A stretch of DNA of 64,000 bases from Acinetobacter sp. C32I (GCF_023702715.1 NZ_CP098480.1:2418001-2482000), one strand, 5' to 3'. Counted from the first letter of the stretch, positions 18,249 through 26,863 are shown. Notes: generated by a model from the sequence alone, not told the origin. Program-made: numbers and translations.

Positions 18249-19108
18249 GTCACCGATGGTTTAAAGTGTTCCCAAATCCCTTTCTGCCCCTCTTTAAGGC
18301 GTGGCGTCTGTCCCAATTTAATCCACGGCATATTCTCGCCATGAAAATCGCTGCCAATCGAAACAGCTAAATCACACTGTTGAATCATCCGATCCACCAT
18401 TTGGCGTGTCGAAGCAGGTTCGATACTCGGTGGTAGTTCCACGGCATCACCACCCAACTCGGCAAACAGTTCAATCAAATAACGGATATTGGTGGCAGAC
18501 AGGTCATAACGGGTCGGATGAGCAAGCACGGCGAAACCCTGACTGGCATGAATCACATCAATGGTTTCTTTTAAGCCCATACCTTCAAATTTCACAAAGG
18601 CTTTTTTGCCTTCTTTCAGAAAACGATCAAAGGCCTGCTGTGGGCGACTGACAATATTCTTTTCGACTAGGGCTTTAGCAATATGGGTTCGAGTCACCCG
18701 ATCTGCTTCCCCATCCACTTGGGCAATCACATCAGGATAGATATCAAAATCAATACATTTTTCTAAGAGCTGACAAATCACTTTTGCCCGTTCAGCACGG
18801 ACTTTTTTCTGCTGTTCCAGCATGGCTTTGATCGGTGCTTCATCTTGCATATTCAGGGCAACGATATGTACCCCATAACTCTTTTTGGTATTCGGTCTAG
18901 ACCACTGACTAGAAACTTCCACGCCAGAAATAATTTGAATATCATGCGCTTGTGCATAATCTTGGGCACGCCCCAAGCCATCCATGGTGTCATGGTCTGT
19001 CACGGCAAGGGTGTGGATTTTTAAATCGACAGCCGCCTGTACCAACTGCTCAGGAGAGAAGGTACCATCGGAAATGAGCGTATGTGTGTGTAAATCGACA
19101 CCGAACAT
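18245..19108 (-). CDS. PHP-domain phosphoesterase (YciV/TrpH, RNase AM type)
   Basis: A 287-residue metallophosphoesterase of the polymerase-and-histidinol-phosphatase fold. Metal ligands are visible in DLHTHTLISDGT, VTDHDTMDG, ISGVEVSS, VLAHPTRYDL and IGSDFHGEN. E. coli YciV hydrolyses nucleoside 3',5'-bisphosphates and trims RNA 5' ends; the same role is inferred here. It is divergent from yciB, and yciI is nearby, a recognisable yci neighbourhood. Confidence 0.9.
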   Translation of the reverse strand: MFGVDLHTHTLISDGTFSPEQLVQAAVDLKIHTLAVTDHDTMDGLGRAQDYAQAHDIQIISGVEVSSQWSRPNTKKSYGVHIVALNMQDEAPIKAMLEQQKKVRAERAKVICQLLEKCIDFDIYPDVIAQVDGEADRVTRTHIAKALVEKNIVSRPQQAFDRFLKEGKKAFVKFEGMGLKETIDVIHASQGFAVLAHPTRYDLSATNIRYLIELFAELGGDAVELPPSIEPASTRQMVDRMIQQCDLAVSIGSDFHGENMPWIKLGQTPRLKEGQKGIWEHFKPSVT

Positions 19109-19153
19109 GGTTTGTATTATGCTATCTGACCTATTTCATCATCGTACTGTAAC

Positions 19154-19765
19154 ATGAAAGCGTTGCTCGACTATCTACCGATTATTATCTTCTTTTATTT
19201 TTATAAAACCACCGATCCTAAAGATAGTCATCATCCGCTGCTACAGTTGGTGGGTAGTTCTGGAAATCTCGATCAAAATCATATTCTTGTTGCAACTTGT
19301 GCATTACTCATCTCGACACTTGTGGTGTATGGCTGCCTGTTCTTTTTCCAAAAATTTAAATTGGAAAAAATGCAGTGGTTTATCGTGTTAATGTCTGTGG
19401 TTTTTGGTGGAATTACCCTGATCTTTAGTGATGTGACCTATATTAAAATGAAGGCGATCATCATCAATATTGGTATTGGATTAGGCTTTCTGGTGACGCC
19501 ACTCTTTAATAAAGAACGTATGCCAATTATCCAAAAACTTTTAGGCTCGTTGTTAGAGCTTAGCCCTAAAGGTTGGCTCAAATTGAACTGGGCGTGGTGT
19601 GGTCAATTCTTTTTACTTGCGGCTTTGCATTTCTTCTTTGGTTTTGTCTACATGCAAGGAAAATATTGGGGCGAATTCACCGCTTTCGGCGATATTATCG
19701 TTTCTATCAGTTACCTAGCTGCTATACTGTTTTTCTTAAGAAAGCATTTTAAAACCACTGAATAG
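19154..19765 (+). CDS. yciB: Inner-membrane-spanning septation protein (YciB/IspZ family)
   Basis: A 203-residue membrane protein with five or six hydrophobic helices. The start MKALLDYLPIIIFFYFYK and the internal PLFNKERMPIIQKLLG are typical of the family, implicated in cell-envelope synthesis and septation. The ATG at 19154 is 45 bp from the divergent PHP gene. It is followed after 24 bp by yciI and the rest of a same-strand gene run to mnmC. The family's exact biochemical role is unsettled. Confidence 0.92.
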   Translation: MKALLDYLPIIIFFYFYKTTDPKDSHHPLLQLVGSSGNLDQNHILVATCALLISTLVVYGCLFFFQKFKLEKMQWFIVLMSVVFGGITLIFSDVTYIKMKAIIINIGIGLGFLVTPLFNKERMPIIQKLLGSLLELSPKGWLKLNWAWCGQFFLLAALHFFFGFVYMQGKYWGEFTAFGDIIVSISYLAAILFFLRKHFKTTE

Positions 19766-19789
19766 ATTTTAAATCATCGAGCTACTGCC

Positions 19790-20092
19790 ATGCCATATTT
19801 TGTGCTGACTTGTACTGATCGCGAAGGTACTTTGGAAAAACGTTTAGCCACCCGCCCGCAACATATTGAACGTCTGCAAAAGTTAGATGATGAAGGACGT
19901 TTAATTACGGCAGGTGCACATCCAAAAGATCCAAACGATCCGCAGGCTGGTTTTTGGGGCAGTACCATGATTGTCGAGTTTGATAGTCGTGAATCCTTAG
20001 ATGCTTGGATTCAGGAAGAGCCATTTTTAAAAGAAGGGATTTACTCAAATATTGAGGTAAAACCGTTCAACAAAGCTTTTCCAAAAGGGTAA
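19790..20092 (+). CDS. YciI-family protein
   Basis: A 100-residue ferredoxin-like alpha/beta domain of the YciI family, with conserved His and Asp residues of a putative active site (TRPQHIERL and GAHPKDPNDP). Function is unknown for most members. It sits between yciB and a membrane-anchored coiled-coil protein with 24 and 3 bp spacing, so it is part of an operon. Near RBS: GAGCTACTGCC. Confidence 0.88.
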   Translation: MPYFVLTCTDREGTLEKRLATRPQHIERLQKLDDEGRLITAGAHPKDPNDPQAGFWGSTMIVEFDSRESLDAWIQEEPFLKEGIYSNIEVKPFNKAFPKG

Positions 20093-20095
20093 ATC

Positions 20096-20551
20096 ATGCA
20101 CGTTGTCGTCAAAAGCATATTGGCTTTATGTTTATTTAGCTCTACTGCATGGGCAGTTGAGCCTGCAACACCTGCGGCTCCAGCAGCCAGCACAACCCCA
20201 ACAGCGAATACAACAGCTGCTGCGCCAACCAATGCAACTACCGCAGCGACCAAACCGCTGACCGCTGAGCAAATTGCCAAAGCCAAGCAACAACAAGATG
20301 CCAAAGTTAAAGCCATGATTCAAGATCAGGCCAGCCGCTTGAAGCAACTTGAGCATGCCAATCTGGAAGCACTTTCTCAAAATCAAGAATTACAGTTAAA
20401 AAATGACAACCTCACCGTACAGGTTCAGGTATTACAAAGTGAACGCAGCGCACAAATGTTTTTATATGGCGCAATGACCATTGCTGTGGGTGTGATTCTG
20501 GGCTTCTTGATTGCCAGTTATATTCATACTAAACGTCGCCGTCAGTGGTAA
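20096..20551 (+). CDS. Exported coiled-coil protein with C-terminal membrane anchor
   Basis: A 151-residue protein. It has a Sec-type signal (ending AWA-VE), a low-complexity Ala/Thr/Pro stretch (residues 22-55), a Lys/Gln-rich coiled coil (about 60-120) and a C-terminal membrane helix (VGVILGFLIASYI) followed by a basic tail KRRRQW. The C-terminal part resembles the tail of TIGR04211-type SH3 proteins, without the SH3 domain. It starts 3 bp after yciI stops. Function unknown. Confidence 0.7.
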   Translation: MHVVVKSILALCLFSSTAWAVEPATPAAPAASTTPTANTTAAAPTNATTAATKPLTAEQIAKAKQQQDAKVKAMIQDQASRLKQLEHANLEALSQNQELQLKNDNLTVQVQVLQSERSAQMFLYGAMTIAVGVILGFLIASYIHTKRRRQW

Positions 20552-20568
20552 AAACCACTTCTTTATTT

Positions 20569-22470
20569 ATGTCTCACTCCGCAAAAATACAAACAGCCGA
20601 ATTAGATTGGGAACTGGTTGATGGTATCGAAGTTCCCATTTCTAAACAGTTTGGTGATGTCTACTTTTCCAAAGATAACGGTTTACTTGAAACACGCCAT
20701 GTGTTTTTAAATGGTAATGACCTAACTGAACGCCTATCAGAACTGGCAGATTTTCAATACTTTTGTGTGGGCGAAACAGGTTTTGGTACGGGCTTAAACA
20801 TTCTGACCCTGTGGCAACTGTGGCAGCAGGTTCGTCCAGATAATCACAGTCACTTACATGCCATCAGCGTCGAAAAATTTCCGCTGAGCAAAGCCGATCT
20901 GATCCGCGCACTGAATGTCTGGCCTGAACTTAAGCCACTTGCAGAACAGCTGATTCAGCAGTATCCCCTGCCTATTGCAGGCTGCCATCGCTTAAGTTTT
21001 CCAGAAGAACGCTTTAGTATTGATTTATGGTTGGGTGATGCACAAGATATTTTTCCAAGTATCCCGAAAACCCAAGCCGTAAATGCATGGTTTCTTGATG
21101 GTTTTGCGCCTTCATGTAACCCTGACATGTGGCAGGAAAATGTACTCAATCACATCGTGCGTTTATCAGACTATGGGACGACCTTTGCGTCCTTTAGTGT
21201 CGCTGGGGTACTGAAACGTGGACTGAAGCAACATGGTGTGCACATTAGCCGCCCACGTGGTTTTGGCCATAAACGTGAAATGCTAAAAGCCATTTGGCTT
21301 GATGGTATAACAGCGGAATCAGATTCAGTAGAACAAGGTGCCACGCAATCTAAATCTAAGACCAATACATCACAAGAGACACAACGCCAGATCGCGATTA
21401 TTGGCGCTGGAATCGCAGGTTTAAGCTGTGCATGGGCCTTTGCTCAACGTGGCCATCAAGTCACGATCTACGAGCAAAATGAGCCACTCTCAGGTGCATC
21501 AGGCAATCCCCTTGCTCTGCTCAATCCCAAGCTCTGTCCAATTGAACAAGCCCATGAACATCTGATGACCTTGAGCTGGCAACATGCCTTGAATTTTTAT
21601 CCTAAATTCAAAGCATTTAGACCGATTCAAGTCCAGCAAATCGCTTTAAAAAATACGGATGAATTGCTTGGTTTAGCGAAACAATATCCTGAAGCTGTGC
21701 TCTCTGTACATGATCAGCAGAATGCTCCCCCTGAAACAGCTTATCCAAGCTTGGCCCTGCATCAAGCAGGTGCAGTTTCTCCACAGCAACTGCGTGATGA
21801 AATGTTACAGCATCCGAATATCCAATGCATAAAAGCAAAAATTTCTCGCTTAAATAGCGCAGATAAGCAAACTGAGCTTTGGCAAGAACAACAGCTCATC
21901 GCAACAGCCGATGATGTGATTGTGTGTTGTGCCAAGCAAAGTGCTGAGCTGTTTGAAAACTACCCCGTGTTAAAACCAATTCGTGGACAAGTCAGCTGGG
22001 TTGAGAATCGCGAACAAGCTTTAGCTCTAGATCAAGCCTATAGTTATGGCGGTTATTGTATGCAATTGGATGCCGCTCAATTGATTCTAGGCGCATCTTT
22101 TTATCCCAATCGAGACGATGTTGAAGTTCTAGCAGAAGACCATGTGCATAACTATGAACTTATCCACAGTGTCTTCCCTGAATATGCGCAACAGCTTCCA
22201 TCCACCGAAACATGGCAAGGTCGTGCGTCTGTGCGTGCACAAAGTTTGGATTATTTTCCTTTGGTTGGGAAAATGAAAAATGATGAACAGATATTTACCT
22301 TTGCAGGCCTAGGTTCTAAGGGATTCTTGTTTGCGCCCTTGTGTAGCGAAGTCTTGGCAGCCCTTGTCTTGGGTGAGCTTTGTCCAGTGCCTCAAAACCT
22401 GTTGGATAAGTTGAATCCTCAACGCTTTCAGAAGAAAGTAAAAGCCAAGAAGCCTTATTATTCTGGTTAA
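20569..22470 (+). CDS. mnmC: Bifunctional tRNA wobble-uridine modification enzyme MnmC
   Basis: Final steps of 5-methylaminomethyl-2-thiouridine synthesis at tRNA position 34. The 633-residue product has an N-terminal methyltransferase half (GETGFGTGLNILTLWQLW; DGFAPSCNPDMW) and a C-terminal FAD oxidoreductase half starting with the dinucleotide motif GAGIAGLSCAWAFA around residue 280. The C-terminal motif FAGLGSKGFLFAPL is also typical. An in-frame GTG at 20545 overlaps the preceding gene; the ATG at 20569 matches the family start. A linker rich in Ser/Thr joins the halves. Confidence 0.95.
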   Translation: MSHSAKIQTAELDWELVDGIEVPISKQFGDVYFSKDNGLLETRHVFLNGNDLTERLSELADFQYFCVGETGFGTGLNILTLWQLWQQVRPDNHSHLHAISVEKFPLSKADLIRALNVWPELKPLAEQLIQQYPLPIAGCHRLSFPEERFSIDLWLGDAQDIFPSIPKTQAVNAWFLDGFAPSCNPDMWQENVLNHIVRLSDYGTTFASFSVAGVLKRGLKQHGVHISRPRGFGHKREMLKAIWLDGITAESDSVEQGATQSKSKTNTSQETQRQIAIIGAGIAGLSCAWAFAQRGHQVTIYEQNEPLSGASGNPLALLNPKLCPIEQAHEHLMTLSWQHALNFYPKFKAFRPIQVQQIALKNTDELLGLAKQYPEAVLSVHDQQNAPPETAYPSLALHQAGAVSPQQLRDEMLQHPNIQCIKAKISRLNSADKQTELWQEQQLIATADDVIVCCAKQSAELFENYPVLKPIRGQVSWVENREQALALDQAYSYGGYCMQLDAAQLILGASFYPNRDDVEVLAEDHVHNYELIHSVFPEYAQQLPSTETWQGRASVRAQSLDYFPLVGKMKNDEQIFTFAGLGSKGFLFAPLCSEVLAALVLGELCPVPQNLLDKLNPQRFQKKVKAKKPYYSG

Positions 22471-22510
22471 ATATTTTTAATTTTAAAATGACAGAAATCT
22501 AGAATTTTGA

Positions 22511-22542
22511 ATTGGCCAAAATACAGCTGTATTTTGGCCAAT
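22511..22542. terminator. Perfect 32-bp palindrome, probably a bidirectional terminator
   Basis: ATTGGCCAAAATACAG is followed directly by its exact reverse complement, with no spacer. It lies between convergent mnmC and the rhodanese gene, 12 bp before the latter's stop. The stem is long for a terminator and has only a weak T tail (ATCTTTTG). Confidence 0.6.
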
Positions 22543-22554
22543 CTTTTGAGTGAT

Positions 22555-22869
22555 TTAAGCGCCTTGTTCTAAAGGCAAGCCCGCATCACGCGCTGCGCGT
22601 GTGCCACCCATCAATACAACATATTCACGAGAACCATCGATACCGTCTAAAAGCTCTGCTGCACGCGGTGCTTTGCTGCCGCCACCGCATAGAATATAAA
22701 TCGGTTGATCCGCTGTAACTTGAGTCAGACTGTCCGCAGTGATCTCAGCAATTGGACGATTCACCGCCCCCTTAACATGAGCCTCTGCATACGCTTTGGT
22801 ATCACGGACATCCCAGATGACTGCGCCTTCTGGGAACTCAAATGTTGTAATTTCTTGTTTACGGATCAT
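22555..22869 (-). CDS. Single-domain rhodanese-like protein
   Basis: A 104-residue cytosolic rhodanese fold. Markers are VIWDVRDTKAYAEAHVKGAVNRP and the active-site loop YILCGGGSKAPRAAELL with the catalytic Cys. The ATG at 22869 follows GGAG at good spacing; a longer frame from 22896 is not needed. It is divergent from yajQ (90 bp apart). Sulfur donor and acceptor are unknown. Confidence 0.88.
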   Translation of the reverse strand: MIRKQEITTFEFPEGAVIWDVRDTKAYAEAHVKGAVNRPIAEITADSLTQVTADQPIYILCGGGSKAPRAAELLDGIDGSREYVVLMGGTRAARDAGLPLEQGA

Positions 22870-22959
22870 TGTGCACTCCTTTGATGTAAACAACACTTGG
22901 CAAATGAAGAAAACCCCCTTAGCATCTCAAATATTCTTTCCCTTTGTAAAGGTCTAACC

Positions 22960-23448
22960 ATGCCTTCTTTTGATATTGTTTCTGAATTAGAGTTATTTGA
23001 AGTCAATCATGCTGTGCAAAACACAGAAAAAGAGATTGCGACTCGTTTTGACTTCCGTGGACAAGACGTTTCAATTGAGTTAAATGAGAAAAATAAAGAA
23101 ATCAAAATCTCAACTGAAAGCGATTTCCAATGTGAACAAGTCTATACCATGCTCGAAAATCACTTCTATAAACGTAAAATTGATGTACAAGCTTTAGATC
23201 CACAAAAAGCCACAGCTTCGGGTAAAAATGTGGTGCAAGTGATCAAACTTAAAGATGGACTTGACTCAGATACCGCAAAAAAAATTAATAAAGCCATTAA
23301 AGAAAGCGGTATCAAAGCGCAATCTTCTATCCAAGGAGACAAAATCCGTGTCACCGATAAAAAGCGCGATACTTTGCAACAAGTGATGAACTTTTTACGT
23401 GAACAACAATTTGGTCTGCCACTGCAATTTAATAATTTCAAAGATTAA
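22960..23448 (+). CDS. YajQ-family nucleotide-binding protein
   Basis: A 162-residue protein of the YajQ family, some members of which bind c-di-GMP and act as transcriptional cofactors. It shows the family start PSFDIVSELELFEVNHAVQN, the TRFDFRG motif, and the C-terminal KRDTLQQVMNFLRE. The frame is open 21 codons upstream, but the ATG at 22960 with AAAGGT in front is the family start. The next gene, a DUF4442 protein, follows 14 bp later. Confidence 0.95.
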   Translation: MPSFDIVSELELFEVNHAVQNTEKEIATRFDFRGQDVSIELNEKNKEIKISTESDFQCEQVYTMLENHFYKRKIDVQALDPQKATASGKNVVQVIKLKDGLDSDTAKKINKAIKESGIKAQSSIQGDKIRVTDKKRDTLQQVMNFLREQQFGLPLQFNNFKD

Positions 23449-23462
23449 GCAATAGGTTCACT

Positions 23463-23957
23463 ATGGCAAAAGATAACCGTCTTTATACGCTGGTTAAAAC
23501 CACATCTAAATTTCCCAAAGGCATCCGTAGCACGCTCTGGAGTAAGGCTTTTGGTCGTGTGGTTCCGATGGTCGGAACAGCGAATATTCGTTATTTAGAA
23601 GTCGATAAAGACCACGTGACTGTTCGTATTGAAAACCAGCGTAATATGCAAAATCATATTAAAGGTGTCCATGCAGCAGCCATGGCACTACTGGGTGAAA
23701 CTGCGACTGGATTTTTAACGGGTTTACATGTCCCAGATGATCGGATTTTGTTGATCAAATCATTGCATGTCGATTACTTAAAAGTTGCGCAAGGTGGTTT
23801 AACGGCAACAGCAACATTATCAGCTGATCAACAAAAGTTTATCGCAGAGAATGAAAAAGGCGAGTTATTGGTCCCTATTACCGTGATTGATGATGCAGGC
23901 AATCAACCAATCCAATGCCAAATGCTTTGGGCTTGGTTACCAAAACGTAAAAAATAA
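23463..23957 (+). CDS. DUF4442 hotdog-fold thioesterase-like protein
   Basis: A 164-residue protein with the hotdog-fold signature typical of PaaI-like and DUF4442 proteins: the central helix region GVHAAAMALLGETATGF and the strand KSLHVDYLKVAQGGL. The catalytic acidic residue would be Glu in the LLGETATG helix. It is probably co-transcribed with yajQ. The acyl-CoA substrate is not known. Confidence 0.8.
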   Translation: MAKDNRLYTLVKTTSKFPKGIRSTLWSKAFGRVVPMVGTANIRYLEVDKDHVTVRIENQRNMQNHIKGVHAAAMALLGETATGFLTGLHVPDDRILLIKSLHVDYLKVAQGGLTATATLSADQQKFIAENEKGELLVPITVIDDAGNQPIQCQMLWAWLPKRKK

Positions 23958-23987
23958 TAACTGACCTAGACTATTCTAGTGGCAGTA

Positions 23988-24031
23988 TTAGCATCAGGAT
24001 GCAATGATCACTCTTTGTGTTCTGATGCTAA
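23988..24031 (+). promoter_or_regulatory. Stem-loop overlapping the possible start codons of the NTF2-like gene
   Basis: TTAGCATCAG (23988-23997) pairs perfectly with CTGATGCTAA (24022-24031) across a 24-nt loop. The loop contains an ATG at 24004, and the AGGA that could serve it is half inside the stem. Folding would cover the ATG at 24025 and lie 2 nt before the ATG at 24034. It may control translation. Confidence 0.4.
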
Positions 24032-24033
24032 AA

Positions 24034-24528
24034 ATGAAAAAAATACTTCTGCTTTCTCATTTTTTTATTGCGCTCAACCTCGCGACTTATTCTGCTCAAG
24101 TGCTCGCCGCTGATGCTTCAGCTTCAATTCCTTCAAAACAGCGCCATTCTTTAGCTGAACAAAACAAGAAAATCGTGGTCGATTTTTATGAAGGTGTTTT
24201 CTTAAAACACCAAGTTAAACAATATGCCGATCGTTATATTGGGGATCAATATATTCAGCACAATCCGAATGTACCTGACGGTAAGGCACCATTTGTAAAC
24301 TTCTTTAGCCAAAAATTTAGCAATAACCCTCAGGCAAAAAATGTCATCAAGAAAGCAATTGCGGAAGGAGATTTAGTCGTTCTGCATGTGCATTCTACAG
24401 AGAATGACAGCGACCGAGGCCGAGCGATTATTGATATATTCCGTGTAGAAAATGGAAAAATTGTAGAGCATTGGGATGTGATACAAAATATTCCTGAAAA
24501 AAGTCAGAACGCCAACAGCATGTTCTAA
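24034..24528 (+). CDS. Exported SnoaL/NTF2-like protein
   Basis: A 164-residue protein with a signal peptide (MKKILLLSHFFIALNLATYS, cleavage near VLA-AD) and an NTF2-like SnoaL domain: IVVDFYEGVFLKHQ, YIQHNPNVPDGK and the C-terminal IVEHWDVIQNIPE, which matches predicted SnoaL-like polyketide-cyclase family proteins. The start is uncertain: in-frame ATGs also occur at 24004 (with AGGA upstream) and 24025, and a 10-bp inverted repeat lies across this region. The ATG at 24034 gives the cleanest signal peptide. The substrate is unknown. Confidence 0.85.
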   Translation: MKKILLLSHFFIALNLATYSAQVLAADASASIPSKQRHSLAEQNKKIVVDFYEGVFLKHQVKQYADRYIGDQYIQHNPNVPDGKAPFVNFFSQKFSNNPQAKNVIKKAIAEGDLVVLHVHSTENDSDRGRAIIDIFRVENGKIVEHWDVIQNIPEKSQNANSMF

Positions 24529-24542
24529 GCGGCACAAAAAAC

Positions 24543-24573
24543 AAAGCCCAAACGAATTTGGGCTTTATTTTTT
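24543..24573. terminator. Bidirectional terminator
   Basis: Perfect 10-bp stem (AAAGCCCAAA / TTTGGGCTTT), CGAA loop and T-run, between the convergent NTF2-like and fRMsr genes. Confidence 0.88.
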
Positions 24574-24579
24574 AAATAC

Positions 24580-25059
24580 TTAAATAAATTTTTCAATCAT
24601 AGTCATCAACTGCTGTAAATATGCTGCATCGACCTCATCAAATTGATTCAGTTCATCACTATCGATATCCAACACGCCAACACACTGACCATTTTTCATC
24701 ATTGGCAAGACGATCTCAGAGCGAGAGGCAGAACTACAGGCAATATGCCCTGGGAACTGATCTACATCTGGCACCACAATCACTTGCTGCTGTTGCCATG
24801 CCGCGCCACATACGCCGCGACCTTTGGCAATACGGGTACAGGCGATTGGGCCTTGAAATGGGCCTAACACCAACTCATTCTCTTTGACCAAATAAAAGCC
24901 AATCCAAAACCAGCCAAATTGCTGTTTTAACGCCGCGCAGATATTGGCGAGATTGGCAATCACATCACTTTCATCTTCAACAATTGCCTGAATCTGAGGA
25001 AGGATACTTTGATATTGCTCGGCCTTATGGCCATGTTGCAAAACTAATTCTTCTGCCAT
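24580..25059 (-). CDS. msrC: Free methionine-(R)-sulfoxide reductase, GAF-domain type
   Basis: A 159-residue GAF-fold enzyme that reduces free methionine-R-sulfoxide. The three redox cysteines are in place: GPIACTRIAKGRGVCGAAW and HIACSSASRSEIV (equivalents of the E. coli YebR cysteines). The VLDIDSDELNQFDEVD segment near the C-terminus also matches. It is last in a four-gene minus-strand run with a hydrolase, trxC and a thioesterase, and thioredoxin is a plausible electron donor. Confidence 0.93.
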   Translation of the reverse strand: MAEELVLQHGHKAEQYQSILPQIQAIVEDESDVIANLANICAALKQQFGWFWIGFYLVKENELVLGPFQGPIACTRIAKGRGVCGAAWQQQQVIVVPDVDQFPGHIACSSASRSEIVLPMMKNGQCVGVLDIDSDELNQFDEVDAAYLQQLMTMIEKFI

Positions 25060-25113
25060 GCTTCATTCCAAATCAAAAATAGTCTTGGCTTCATTCACTC
25101 GATAAAAGAGAAC

Positions 25114-25527
25114 TTAGCTTGCTGCAAATGCTTGTTTAATCTCTTCTGAGATCAAACGTTTCTTGCCATTCACATCCACCGCAACAAAGGTAAATACACC
25201 TTCGGTAATGCGCACTGGCTCACGAGAATCATCATGACTGTTCCATACCTCAATTTGGACTTGTACTGAACTACTGCCAACTTTCAAAATTTTGGTATAA
25301 CAGCTAATCACATTCCCGACCTTAACCGGTACCAGAAAAGTCATCTGATTGATCGCAATCGTTGCACAACGACCTTTACTAAAACGTTCAACATGAATCG
25401 CTCCTGCGAGATCCATCTGAGAGACAATCCAGCCGCCAAAAACATCACCACTCCAATTGGTATCTGCGGGCATGGCAATGTTTTGTAGTGATAAAGTCCC
25501 TTCTGGATGAGTTGGGCGTTCGCTCAT
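25114..25527 (-). CDS. Acyl-CoA thioesterase, YciA-type hotdog protein
   Basis: A 137-residue hotdog-fold thioesterase with the catalytic-region motif NWSGDVFGGWIVSQMDLAGAI and TEGVFTFVAVD. Family members hydrolyse a broad range of acyl-CoAs. It starts 1 bp after trxC stops and ends 54 bp before the fRMsr gene, so all are one operon. Its link to redox repair is by position only. Confidence 0.9.
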   Translation of the reverse strand: MSERPTHPEGTLSLQNIAMPADTNWSGDVFGGWIVSQMDLAGAIHVERFSKGRCATIAINQMTFLVPVKVGNVISCYTKILKVGSSSVQVQIEVWNSHDDSREPVRITEGVFTFVAVDVNGKKRLISEEIKQAFAAS

Positions 25528-25528
25528 G

Positions 25529-25966
25529 TTAATGTCCTTGGTGTTGCTGTAATTGCTGGTCTAACCATTGTTGTAACTCGGGTGCGCGTAATGCTCCGCT
25601 GATTCTCGCCAATTCCGTGGTCTTATTCATCAGCACTAACGTTGGGATGCTACGCACATTAAATGCAGCACTTAAACGTGGATTGGCTTCGGTATCAATT
25701 TTGGCAAAAACCACATAGGGATTTTGCTTCGCCACTTGAGCAAAGTGAGGCGCCATCATCTTGCAGGGACCACACCACTCAGCCCACAAGTCAATCAATA
25801 CAGGCAGATCTGAATTGCTGATGAAGTTACTGAAATTTTGTTCATTGAGTTCAATCGGCTCTAAAGGCAATAACGCTTTATGGCATTGCCCGCAGTTGGG
25901 ATGAACCGCCAATTTTTCTTCGGGTACACGATTTTTTGCACCACATGATGCACAGACAATAATCAT
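25529..25966 (-). CDS. trxC: Thioredoxin 2 (zinc-containing)
   Basis: A 145-residue thioredoxin with an N-terminal zinc ribbon (CASC near residue 5 and CGQC near residue 25) and the WCGPCK active site, followed by the cis-Pro region SIPTLVLM. This matches TrxC, which is usually induced by oxidants. It begins immediately after the preceding hydrolase stop and lies 1 bp from the thioesterase. Confidence 0.96.
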   Translation of the reverse strand: MIIVCASCGAKNRVPEEKLAVHPNCGQCHKALLPLEPIELNEQNFSNFISNSDLPVLIDLWAEWCGPCKMMAPHFAQVAKQNPYVVFAKIDTEANPRLSAAFNVRSIPTLVLMNKTTELARISGALRAPELQQWLDQQLQQHQGH

Positions 25967-26863
25967 CTACATCACTCCAATATGTTGATGTAAAAATTCT
26001 AATTGGGTTGTGACTGCTTTTTCAAACCAAGAACCATGATAAACATCAAAATGTTTCATTTCCCATTCGTGATAGCTCACAAATGGCGCAATATTGGTCG
26101 CGGCTTCCCGACTCGATTCAATTGGAATCAGAGAGTCATGCTTGGCGGCAATAAATAAAACCGGGATATTAATTTTCCGTACAAACTGAATCGGACGATA
26201 ACGCATTAAATTAAAAAACACCCGTGCAGGGACTTCTCCGCTCCAATAGTAGTCAGGATTTACAATCGAGTGATATCCATAAAAACTGTCTGAAGTTGGT
26301 AAAAAACACAATCGATATTGATCGACCACAGGTAAAGTTTTAGGTACAAGGCCCATCTTGGAACCCATATAGTCCTGACTGGAACGCTTCAATGCCTCTG
26401 GATAGCGCTGTAAGGGATAAAGCTTGGCTGTTTCAGCCCCATCAACATAGGGAACTTGTACCATGACCGCCTGAATGTTTTTCAGATCCGATGCCAAGCT
26501 TAGGGCATATCCACCGCTGAGTGAAGTTCCCCATAAAACAATACGTCGATTATCAATCAGTTTACAATTCGAGGCATATTGAATCATGGTCTTCCAATCA
26601 TCAAGCTGGGCACTGAGAGAAACCAATTCACGCGGCTTGCCTGTACTGCCTCCCCAATTACGATAATCGAATAAAATGACTGCATAACCGGCCTGAGCAA
26701 AGCGCTGTGCATATTGAACCAATTTAAATTGACGCAAGCCTGCAAAACCGTGCGCCATGATAATCACAGCAGCTTTGGTATTGGCTTTAGGCAGATAAAA
26801 ATCCGCAGCGATGGTTTCATCACTACTTGGAACATACAACGGCTCAACAGTATAGGTATGCAT
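25967..26863 (-). CDS. Alpha/beta-hydrolase of the X-Pro dipeptidyl-peptidase-like type
   Basis: A 298-residue alpha/beta hydrolase. The nucleophile elbow is WGTSLSGGYAL, oxyanion region AHGFAGLRQFKL, with acid and His in AAKHDSLIP and MKHFDVYHG. There is no signal peptide. It is first in the operon with trxC, thioesterase and fRMsr; the trxC start is directly adjacent. The substrate is unknown. Confidence 0.88.
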   Translation of the reverse strand: MHTYTVEPLYVPSSDETIAADFYLPKANTKAAVIIMAHGFAGLRQFKLVQYAQRFAQAGYAVILFDYRNWGGSTGKPRELVSLSAQLDDWKTMIQYASNCKLIDNRRIVLWGTSLSGGYALSLASDLKNIQAVMVQVPYVDGAETAKLYPLQRYPEALKRSSQDYMGSKMGLVPKTLPVVDQYRLCFLPTSDSFYGYHSIVNPDYYWSGEVPARVFFNLMRYRPIQFVRKINIPVLFIAAKHDSLIPIESSREAATNIAPFVSYHEWEMKHFDVYHGSWFEKAVTTQLEFLHQHIGVM

